Positions 1 through 5,090 of a DNA stretch of 5,634 nt are shown piece after piece. This DNA comes from an uncultured Flavobacteriales bacterium (lineage in GTDB: Bacteria; Bacteroidota; Bacteroidia; Flavobacteriales; BACL11): NCBI GenBank assembly GCA_913047525.1, contig CAJWUS010000084.1, forward strand, positions 1 to 5,634, read 5' to 3'. Position 1 is the stretch's first letter. Each line of letters begins with the position of its first letter. Both the position numbers and the translations under genes were made by a program. The notes below the pieces were generated by a model. That model saw only the letters and a list, made by a program, of their open reading frames with translations, made no database searches and was not told where the DNA came from.

Positions 1-173
1 ATATTATAGGAAACTCCTGTTGTTCGGTTTATGATAGTAATGCTACCATTGTAACAGATGAAGGAAAAGATGTTGTGCTTTACATTTGGTATGATAATGA
101 ATTTGGCTATACAAAACAAGTTATAAGATTAGCAAAACTAATTGCAAAAGTTAGAAGGTTAACTTATTATTAG
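1..173 (+). CDS. gap: Glyceraldehyde-3-phosphate dehydrogenase, C-terminal end (5' part outside window)
   Basis: This is the tail of the glycolytic enzyme that oxidises and phosphorylates glyceraldehyde 3-phosphate to 1,3-bisphosphoglycerate with NAD(P)+ in the cytosol. Only 56 codons plus the TAG stop are present; the first complete codon is at base 3. The visible part contains NSCCSVYDSNAT followed by the strongly conserved WYDNEFGYTKQV segment, which in this family holds the Asn and Tyr near the nicotinamide site, and then a C-terminal helix ending KVRRLTYY. That ending fits the long GAPDH form I associate with Bacteroidota. The catalytic Cys and the NAD-binding Rossmann half lie outside the window. 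The next gene starts 9 bases after the stop on the same strand, so co-transcription is likely. The family call is firm from the WYDNEFGY block; the exact subtype is inferred. Confidence 0.93.
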   Translation, partial: IIGNSCCSVYDSNATIVTDEGKDVVLYIWYDNEFGYTKQVIRLAKLIAKVRRLTYY

Positions 174-182
174 AATTATATA

Positions 183-776
183 ATGCTCGACACATTAAAA
201 ATAAATTACAGAGCATTTATTAGTTATAAATTCTTCAATTCATTATTTACAGGAATTTCTGTTGGAAGTATATTTATTATTTATACTCCTTTATCTCCTT
301 CTGTCTATTCTTTAGGAGGTATTGTTTTGGCAGCTCTCATGCTTGTTGTTGCTATGTTTTATGCTAAGATTCTTAACAATCATTACTTTTTTCGAATCTC
401 CTTATTTGTGGAATTGGTGCTTTTGGTTATGGTTGTTTATTTTCTCCTTTATTCTTATAGTTACCAAACTGCTTTAATGATTTATATAGGATATCAATTG
501 TCTTTTGTATTTGGATCCTATTTGGTAAGGGCAGAAACTTTGGCCCTGAAAAAAGATAGAATTTTAACCTTTGTGGATGTTGCTAAACAAGCAGGATATT
601 TAATTGGCTTGGCTATTTCATTCTTATTTTATAAGGTATTAGAATATCGATTTGGTATTATAGATAATCAGCTCCAAGTATATAACCTCCATTATATACT
701 TGTACTAGTAGAAGTCCTCATTATTTATCTTTTGGTAAAATCTTTTAGTAAAGTTAAAGCAAATCAACCATTCTAG
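183..776 (+). CDS. Six-helix integral membrane protein of unknown function
   Basis: I do not recognise this 197-residue protein. It shows six clear hydrophobic segments at about residues 17-34, 43-64, 70-90, 96-115, 135-151 and 168-186. The loops follow the positive-inside rule well: the N-terminus (K6, R10, K16), the loop near 61-71, the long loop 116-135 (R116, K123, K124, R126, K135) and the C-terminal tail (K186, K190, K192) are basic, while loops near 35-42, 91-95 and 152-167 carry little positive charge. This predicts both ends in the cytoplasm. The 116-140 loop, with ALKKDRILTF and VDVAKQAGYL, is the most distinctive stretch. The six-helix layout and the short basic loop after helix 2 would fit half of a major-facilitator-type carrier, but no signature motif proves it. 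It starts 9 bases after gap, and its TAG stop overlaps the stop of the opposing thioesterase. No Shine-Dalgarno sequence precedes the ATG, which is normal for this phylum. Confidence 0.8.
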   Translation: MLDTLKINYRAFISYKFFNSLFTGISVGSIFIIYTPLSPSVYSLGGIVLAALMLVVAMFYAKILNNHYFFRISLFVELVLLVMVVYFLLYSYSYQTALMIYIGYQLSFVFGSYLVRAETLALKKDRILTFVDVAKQAGYLIGLAISFLFYKVLEYRFGIIDNQLQVYNLHYILVLVEVLIIYLLVKSFSKVKANQPF

Positions 777-1183
777 CTTTCTAATTTTTCCTTTAGTTTG
801 TCCATTATTAAAGCTGGAGGCAGACAAGGCTTTTTAGTGACTTTATCTACAAAGACCAAAATCACTTTTCCAACATTTAACAACTCTTTTGCGACATTAT
901 AAGTTTCATATTCAAATGTAATTCGTGCTGAAGGAAGCTCCTTAATTGTTGTTCTAATTGTAAGTTCATCATCATAAAGAGCTGCTTTTTTATAATTAAT
1001 TTCAAAATCTACAACTGGAAGCGCAAATCCACTTTTCTCTAATTCTTTGTAACTCACCCCAAGTGAGCGTAATAATTCCACTCTTCCCACTTCAAAATAT
1101 TGAGCATAAACGCCATAATACACATATCCCATTTGGTCGGTTTCGCCATATCTCACTCTTATTTTAGTTTCCTTAGAATACAT
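773..1183 (-). CDS. Hotdog-fold acyl-CoA thioesterase, YbgC/4-hydroxybenzoyl-CoA thioesterase type
   Basis: This 136-residue protein is the usual length for a single hotdog domain that hydrolyses acyl-CoA thioesters in the cytosol. The N-terminal signature is clear: VRYGETDQMGYVYYG, then YAQYFEVGRVELLR (residues 10-39). This matches the family pattern of a strand, a catalytic Asp, and the helix that packs under the sheet. D16 occupies the position of the catalytic Asp of 4-hydroxybenzoyl-CoA thioesterase and YbgC. The YbgC His seven residues later is Y23 here, and I recall this YYG form as common in Bacteroidota homologues. Later strands (LTIRTTIKEL, ITFEYETYN, VILVFVDKVTKKPC) complete the fold. 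The gene is divergent from the nucleotidase pair and ends within the last codon of the membrane-protein gene. The natural substrate, whether short-chain, aromatic or acyl-ACP linked, cannot be read from the sequence. Confidence 0.9.
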   Translation of the reverse strand: MYSKETKIRVRYGETDQMGYVYYGVYAQYFEVGRVELLRSLGVSYKELEKSGFALPVVDFEINYKKAALYDDELTIRTTIKELPSARITFEYETYNVAKELLNVGKVILVFVDKVTKKPCLPPALIMDKLKEKLES

Positions 1184-1231
1184 GCTGCAATAATACGCAC
1201 AATAATTTTAATTTCTTAATATTGTAGCTCA
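1184..1231. promoter_or_regulatory. Divergent promoter spacer between the thioesterase and nucleotidase genes
   Basis: Only 48 bases separate two divergent start codons, so promoters for both directions must lie here or reach into the coding sequences. One near-match to the Bacteroidota -7 element TAnnTTTG faces each way: TAATATTG at 1217-1224 (plus) and TATTATTG on the minus strand at 1195-1188. Each has one mismatch and lies only about 4-7 bases from its ATG, which would mean a nearly leaderless transcript. No convincing upstream TTG at the usual distance is seen. That a promoter region is here follows from gene layout; the exact elements are weakly supported. Confidence 0.35.
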
Positions 1232-1933
1232 ATGAAATTCAAACAATACACTATATATATATTAGCTTCTTTACTAACTGCTTGCACAGTTCAATACAAT
1301 TTACAATCACATTCTGAAAGTAGTTTTGATGTAAAATCCGCAAGCGATAGTGCAATTGCTGCAATAATTGCCCCATATAAAGCGAGAGTTGATTCTGTGA
1401 TGGATAAAGTACTTTGTATTTCTGATGTAGAAATGAAAAAAGGGAAACCTGAGAGTTTACTCGGAAATTTTGTTTGTGATTTATGTTTGAAAAGATACTC
1501 AGACATTGCAGATATTTGCATAATGAACACAGGAGGATTACGCTCTACACTTCCAAAAGGAAAAATTACAAGAAGGGATATCTTTAAATTAATGCCTTTT
1601 GAGAATGAGTTGGTTGTTTTGGAATTGGAAGAAAAAGATTATTTAGAAATGCTTCAATACATTACCAAAAGAGGTGGAGAACCATTTGCTGGAACAAACA
1701 TTTCAATGGATAAAAACGGAAATGCCATCAGCCAAAGTTTTGATTTGAGCAAAGGAAAGGTTAGGATTTTAACTTCTGACTACTTAGCAAATGGAGGCGA
1801 TAAAATGAGTTTCTTTCAAGGGAAAGAACAAAATCTAGTTGGCGAAAAACTTAGAGATGCAATTTTAAATTATTGTATTTCAAAAGATACTATTTCCTCA
1901 AAATTAGATAATAGGTTAATTATAGTAGAATGA
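1232..1933 (+). CDS. 5'-nucleotidase C-terminal (nucleotide-binding) domain lipoprotein
   Basis: This 233-residue protein consists of a lipoprotein signal peptide and a single 5'-nucleotidase C-terminal domain, without the metallophosphatase half. The lipobox is LTAC with the lipidated Cys at C18. The residues after it (TVQYN) lack the acidic surface-export signal known in some Bacteroidota, so I infer it faces the periplasm. Domain landmarks are ESLLGNFVCD (74-83), MNTGGLRSTLPKGKITRRDIF (98-118), LMPFENELVV (120-129) and TSDYLANGGD (181-190). By alignment to UshA from memory, F152 and Y184 sit where Phe429 and Phe498 stack the base, and D190 where Asp504 lies. By itself it should bind nucleotides but not hydrolyse them. 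Its TGA overlaps the ATG of the next gene, which encodes the missing catalytic half, so the two are almost certainly translated together and act as partners. The start is supported by the immediately following signal peptide. Confidence 0.9.
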   Translation: MKFKQYTIYILASLLTACTVQYNLQSHSESSFDVKSASDSAIAAIIAPYKARVDSVMDKVLCISDVEMKKGKPESLLGNFVCDLCLKRYSDIADICIMNTGGLRSTLPKGKITRRDIFKLMPFENELVVLELEEKDYLEMLQYITKRGGEPFAGTNISMDKNGNAISQSFDLSKGKVRILTSDYLANGGDKMSFFQGKEQNLVGEKLRDAILNYCISKDTISSKLDNRLIIVE

Positions 1934-2853
1934 AAAGTAGAAGAAATTTTATAAAGCACGTAGGATTAGGTGCATTAGGAATGAGTATAATTCCTAATGA
2001 ACTGTTTGCAAATTCTGATTTAATAAAACTTACTATTCTGCACACTAATGATATGCACAGTCACATTCAGCCATTTACAAGTGGAAGAAATAAAGGGCTT
2101 GGTGGTATGGCACAAAGGGCAACACTTATTAAAAAAATACGACAAGAAAACGAGCATGTTTTACTTTTGGATGCTGGCGATATTTTTCAAGGAACCCCTT
2201 ATTTTAATATGTATGGTGGAGAGTTGGAACTGAAACTGATGAGCGAAATGCAGTATGATGCAGCCACCATTGGTAATCATGACTTTGATAACGGACTAAG
2301 TGGTTTACATAAGCAACTATCTCACGCAAAATTCCCGTTTTTGTGCGCTAATTACGACTTTTCTGATACGCTTTTAAATGGACAATTTGAGCCCTATAAA
2401 GTGTTCCAAAAAGCCGGTCTAAAAATTGGTGTTTTTGGCATAGGAATTCAGCTGAAAGGACTGGTTCCTAAAGCATTATATGGTAATACTATATATGCCA
2501 ATCCTGTGGAAAAGAGCAATTATTACGCCAATCATCTGAAAAACGAATTAGACTGTGATTTAGTAATTTGTTTGTCGCATTTAGGTTATAAATATAAGAG
2601 TGGGAGAATATCAGATTACATCCTTTCAGGGCAAACAAAAAACATTGATTTAATTATTGGTGGGCACACACATACTTTTTTAAATACACCCGTTACTAAA
2701 ATTAATAGCGAGCGAAAACAGCTGTTAATTGCACAAGTAGGTTGGGCTGGCATTAAAGTCGGGCAAATAGACTACTTTTTCAGTCAAAAAAAAGTTATAA
2801 AAAACTCTTTTGGAGCCTCAATTTATGTAAATAATGAGAAAAAATGGAGCTAA
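1930..2853 (+). CDS. 5'-nucleotidase metallophosphatase (catalytic) domain protein, Tat-exported
   Basis: This 307-residue protein is the catalytic half of a UshA/NucA-type 5'-nucleotidase, which removes phosphate from nucleotides or related phosphoesters outside the cytoplasm. It starts with a nearly ideal twin-arginine motif, SRRNFIK (residues 3-9), then a hydrophobic stretch and a likely cleavage site near A27. All dinuclear metal-site motifs are present in order: TNDMHSH (D41, H43), DAGD (D84), GNHDFD (N116, with H117 and D120 as the likely catalytic dyad), SHLG (H217) and GGHTHT (H246, H248). As I recall, the first four ligands even have the same residue numbers as in E. coli UshA. The protein stops after the metallophosphatase domain, and the usual C-terminal substrate-binding domain is encoded by the preceding gene. 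The ATGA overlap implies translational coupling. Tat export suggests folding, perhaps with metals bound, before transport. Substrate choice is unknown. Confidence 0.92.
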   Translation: MKSRRNFIKHVGLGALGMSIIPNELFANSDLIKLTILHTNDMHSHIQPFTSGRNKGLGGMAQRATLIKKIRQENEHVLLLDAGDIFQGTPYFNMYGGELELKLMSEMQYDAATIGNHDFDNGLSGLHKQLSHAKFPFLCANYDFSDTLLNGQFEPYKVFQKAGLKIGVFGIGIQLKGLVPKALYGNTIYANPVEKSNYYANHLKNELDCDLVICLSHLGYKYKSGRISDYILSGQTKNIDLIIGGHTHTFLNTPVTKINSERKQLLIAQVGWAGIKVGQIDYFFSQKKVIKNSFGASIYVNNEKKWS

Positions 2854-2897
2854 AAGAATCTTTTTTTTTGTACTCTAAACTGATAATTTTTGAATAA

Positions 2898-2941
2898 GTT
2901 AAAAAAAAATAAAGTCAGTGCTGAAAAACTTTTTTTATAAC
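2898..2941. repeat. Imperfect inverted repeat, possible weak terminator after the nucleotidase pair
   Basis: The stretch is symmetrical around 2919/2920. GTTA (2898-2901) pairs with TAAC (2938-2941), A7 (2903-2909) with T7 (2930-2936), and TCAG (2915-2918) with CTGA (2921-2924), with one mismatch and one 5-base internal loop between the paired blocks. As RNA the centre must open to a TCA/TGA stem with a 4-base loop, so the hairpin is weak. It lies 45 bases after the nucleotidase stop and could end that transcript. Base composition alone could produce much of this symmetry. Confidence 0.3.
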
Positions 2942-3022
2942 AAAATTGTTTTAATATTTGCTTCACAATTTGTCGCAGGACAGATTTTACGACTTGAATA
3001 AAAACTCAAAACAGAAAACTAA

Positions 3023-3030
3023 AACCACTA
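3023..3030 (+). repeat. AACCACTA pre-start motif, copy 1 (dnaA)
   Basis: AACCACTA begins 12 bases before the dnaA ATG, with four bases (GGAA) between it and the start codon. The same eight bases at exactly the same distance precede the next gene, at 4464-4471. It is not a Shine-Dalgarno sequence. It could be a shared translation-control or regulator site, or coincidence. Confidence 0.4.
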
Positions 3031-3034
3031 GGAA

Positions 3035-4465
3035 ATGACAAAACGGTCTTGTGAGGAAATATGGGAAAAATGCTTGACAGTCATACAAGACAATGTGAGT
3101 TATCAAAATTTTAAGATGTGGTTTAAGCCAATCGTACCAGTTGCAGTTAAGGACAATATACTCACTATTCAAGTTCCAAGTCAATTTTTTTATGAGTGGC
3201 TCGAGCAACATTATATTACGCTCATAAAAAAAACAATCAAGAAAGAATTAGGAAAAGAAGGAAAGTTAGAATACCATATCATTATTGAGAACTCCACTGG
3301 TTCTAAACCCTATATTACAAAGATTCCAAGTAGTAATAGTAATACTCTGAAAAATAATCTGGTTAGCATGCCGATTAATTTAAACGAAACTTCCATAAGA
3401 AATCCTTTTATTATTCCAGGGCTTCAGAAAATAAATATTGATCCTCAGCTAAATCCTTCTTACACACTTGATTTGTTTGTGGAAGGAGAATGTAACCGAT
3501 TGGCTCGTTCAGCTGCTTATGCTGTGGCGCAAAGCCCAAGCGGAACATCTTTTAATCCACTACTTATTTATGGTAAGGGAGGATTAGGAAAAACACATTT
3601 GGCCAATGCAAGCGGTATTGAATTTAAAAAACAATTCCCTGATAAAACGGTTCTTTATGTTTCAGCTGATAAATTCCAAACTCAATTTGTAGATGCTATA
3701 ATGGATAATAAGAAAAATGATTTTGTTCATTTTTACCAATCTATTGATGTATTAATTATTGATGATGTTCAGTTTTTCTGTGGAAAGGAAAAAACCCAAG
3801 ATGTATTTTTTCATATCTTTAATCACCTGCATCAAAACGGCAAACAACTTATCTTAACCTCTGACAAAGCTCCTGTGGATATGGTGGATATGGAACAAAG
3901 ATTACTATCTAGATTTAAGTGGGGATTATCTGCTGATTTACAAATTCCTGATTTAGAGACTCGCCTGGCAATTTTAAAAAAGAAACTCCATAATGATGGC
4001 ATTGAAATGCCTTATGAAGTGATTGAATATATTGCTTATTCTATTACAACCAATGTGCGTGAATTAGAGGGTGCGCTTATTTCCCTTTTGGCACAATCCT
4101 CTTTAAACAAAAAAGAAATCACAATTGATTTGGCAAAAAACATGCTCGATAAATTCGTGAAAAACACCGTCCGTGAAGTTTCAATTGACTACATACAAAA
4201 AGTAGTTTGCGATTATTTTGATATCCCTATCGATATTATGAAATCGAAAACTCGAAAAAGAGAAATTGTACAATGCCGACAATTAGCCATGTTCTTTTCC
4301 AAGCAAATGACAAAAAGTTCTTTAGCAGTGATTGGCAAACATTGCGGAAACAAAGACCATGCCACTGTGTTGCACGCTTGTAAAACGGTAAATAATTTGG
4401 CCGATACCGATAAGCAATTCAAAGGGTATATTATCGATATTGAAAAGAAACTCTCTTTAGCTTAA
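3035..4465 (+). CDS. dnaA: Chromosomal replication initiator protein DnaA
   Basis: DnaA binds DnaA boxes at oriC, forms an ATP-dependent filament, melts the origin and recruits the replicative helicase; it also acts as a transcription factor. The 476 residues have the standard four domains. Domain I is at about 5-85 (W10, W29-F30, PSQFFYEWLE). A short, poorly conserved linker, about 86-140, follows. The AAA+ domain, about 145-375, has Walker A GKGGLGKT (180-187), Walker B LIIDDVQF (240-247), sensor I ILTSDKAP (273-280), the arginine-finger motif SRFKWG (R293) and sensor II NVRELEGA (R342). DNA-binding domain IV, about 378-476, contains KSKTRKREIV and the signature IGKHCGNKDHATVLHACKTV. DHATVL in place of DHTTVL is, from memory, lineage-typical. 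The start agrees with homologues beginning MTK and an early Trp; AGGAA directly touches the ATG, too close to work as a Shine-Dalgarno site. A phosphatase gene follows after 10 bases. Confidence 0.98.
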   Translation: MTKRSCEEIWEKCLTVIQDNVSYQNFKMWFKPIVPVAVKDNILTIQVPSQFFYEWLEQHYITLIKKTIKKELGKEGKLEYHIIIENSTGSKPYITKIPSSNSNTLKNNLVSMPINLNETSIRNPFIIPGLQKINIDPQLNPSYTLDLFVEGECNRLARSAAYAVAQSPSGTSFNPLLIYGKGGLGKTHLANASGIEFKKQFPDKTVLYVSADKFQTQFVDAIMDNKKNDFVHFYQSIDVLIIDDVQFFCGKEKTQDVFFHIFNHLHQNGKQLILTSDKAPVDMVDMEQRLLSRFKWGLSADLQIPDLETRLAILKKKLHNDGIEMPYEVIEYIAYSITTNVRELEGALISLLAQSSLNKKEITIDLAKNMLDKFVKNTVREVSIDYIQKVVCDYFDIPIDIMKSKTRKREIVQCRQLAMFFSKQMTKSSLAVIGKHCGNKDHATVLHACKTVNNLADTDKQFKGYIIDIEKKLSLA

Positions 4466-4471
4466 CCACTA
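4464..4471 (+). repeat. AACCACTA pre-start motif, copy 2 (phosphatase)
   Basis: This is the second copy of AACCACTA, again beginning 12 bases before an ATG, here that of the phosphatase gene, with AATC between. Its first two A bases belong to the TAA stop of dnaA, so the motif straddles the gene junction. None of the other starts in the window shows it. Confidence 0.4.
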
Positions 4472-4475
4472 AATC

Positions 4476-4934
4476 ATGAGCAAAATTTTAATGGTTTGCT
4501 TAGGTAATATTTGCCGTTCACCATTAGCGGAAGGTATATTAAAAGCTAGAACAAATCATTTAGATGTTGTGGTAGATTCAGCAGGAACAGCCGCCTATCA
4601 TGTTGGGGAACAGCCCGATATTCGTTCCATTGAAATTGCTAATAAATATGGTATTGATTTAACTTCTCAAAGAGCAAGACAATTTTCGATTAATGACTTT
4701 GATGAATTTGACAAAATCTATGCAATGGACACAAGCAATTATGCTAATATCATTGCATTAGCTAGAGATAAATCAGATAGAGATAAGGTCGATATGATAC
4801 TTAATGAAAGTAATCCGAAATCTTTTAAATCAGTACCAGATCCTTATTATGGTGGTCCTAATGGCTTCCAAGATGTGCACAAAATGTTGGATGATGCTTG
4901 TAATAAAATAATGGAAAACCTTGAAAAAATATAA
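4476..4934 (+). CDS. Low-molecular-weight protein-tyrosine phosphatase
   Basis: This cytosolic enzyme removes phosphate from phosphotyrosine or related substrates through a phosphocysteine intermediate. The 152 residues match the usual family length of about 150. The catalytic P-loop C-X5-R-S is at the N-terminus, VCLGNICRSP, with nucleophile C8 and R14. The general-acid Asp is D122 in VPDPYYGG, the conserved DPYYGG loop. DSAGTAAYHVGEQPD (34-48) and the GIDLTSQRARQF segment (59-70) are also typical. Everything needed for activity is present. In some bacteria relatives dephosphorylate tyrosine kinases of polysaccharide export, and related arsenate reductases share the P-loop, but the DPYYGG loop favours a phosphatase. 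It follows dnaA by 10 bases and probably shares its transcript. The functional link is unclear; I recall this neighbour order in other Flavobacteriia. Confidence 0.94.
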   Translation: MSKILMVCLGNICRSPLAEGILKARTNHLDVVVDSAGTAAYHVGEQPDIRSIEIANKYGIDLTSQRARQFSINDFDEFDKIYAMDTSNYANIIALARDKSDRDKVDMILNESNPKSFKSVPDPYYGGPNGFQDVHKMLDDACNKIMENLEKI

Positions 4935-5090
4935 GCAACATCTCATTTCCGCCTTGTTCAAAGAATATTAGGCTTATTAAGAATAAAAAAAGATATTTCC
5001 AAGCCTACTATCTTCATGATAAGACAATTTACATTATCAATTATCTAAAGATAAACAAAAACAGAAAAGCTGGCTTTTTTTATTTAGGGT
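4935..5090. other. Convergent intergenic spacer with several hairpins
   Basis: These 156 bases lie between the converging phosphatase and isomerase genes and hold no recognisable gene. There is a perfect 7-base inverted repeat TAGGCTT/AAGCCTA (4969-4975 and 5001-5007, 25-base loop), extended by ATA/TAT (4965-4967 and 5009-5011) after one mismatch. There is also a cluster of four GATAA/TTATC elements (5018-5022, 5034-5038, 5041-5045, 5050-5054), and a terminator-like hairpin at the right end, listed separately. Confidence 0.6.
5063..5081. terminator. Probable bidirectional intrinsic terminator
   Basis: AGAAAAG (5063-5069) pairs with CTTTTTT (5074-5080) around a CTGG loop, giving a 7-pair stem with one G-U pair, followed by T at 5081 and further AT-rich sequence. 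Read from the minus strand, the stem is followed by CTGTTTTTG, also U-rich. It stands 10 bases after the isomerase stop and 129 bases after the phosphatase stop, so it could serve both converging transcripts. The stem is short and mainly A-U. Confidence 0.5.

Larger units (their letters stand above)
2854..3034 (+). promoter_or_regulatory. AT-rich leader upstream of dnaA with candidate promoter
   Basis: These 181 bases contain no gene and must hold the dnaA promoter unless transcription reads through from the nucleotidase pair. The best -7-like element is TAATATTTG at 2952-2960, one base longer than the Bacteroidota consensus TAnnTTTG. I see no clear TTG at the matching -33 distance. The region also has a T9 run (2861-2869), an A9 run (2901-2909), a dyad at 2898-2941 and a second dyad at 2935-2954. 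No good match to the DnaA box TTATNCACA is present on either strand. A small repeat, GTCG (2972-2975) with CGAC (2990-2993), is too weak to interpret. Confidence 0.35.

Noticed and set aside
1291..1530. 79-codon minus-strand open frame inside the nucleotidase lipoprotein gene
   Set aside because: It lies wholly opposite a well-supported domain, shows no recognisable motif and has no separate start context.
2048..2233. 61-codon plus-strand open frame in another frame of the metallophosphatase gene
   Set aside because: It overlaps the invariant metal-site motifs of the real gene; no independent evidence.
2786..2793. A8 run near the end of the metallophosphatase gene as a possible frameshift site
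   Set aside because: The protein continues normally past it to a plausible short C-terminus, and nothing in another frame looks like a lost extension.
3030..3034. AGGAA as a Shine-Dalgarno site for dnaA
   Set aside because: It abuts the ATG with no spacer, and this phylum generally does not rely on such pairing.
2987..3211. 74-codon minus-strand open frame across the dnaA start
   Set aside because: It is antisense to conserved DnaA domain I and the composition looks like a reverse-complement shadow.
3572..3595. Walker A of DnaA reads GKGGLGKT, with Lys where many homologues have Gly
   Set aside because: It still satisfies the GxxxxGKT pattern and all other AAA+ motifs are intact, so there is no reason to suspect loss of ATP binding.
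3874..3882. TGTGGATAT, an 8 of 9 match to a reverse-oriented DnaA box
   Set aside because: It is a single copy inside the dnaA coding sequence, encoding part of the conserved PVDMVD segment, with no cluster around it. No full TTATNCACA match was seen in the window, so there is no support for an origin here.
4213..4422. 69-codon minus-strand open frame opposite DnaA domain IV
   Set aside because: It is antisense to the conserved DNA-binding signature and has no features of its own.
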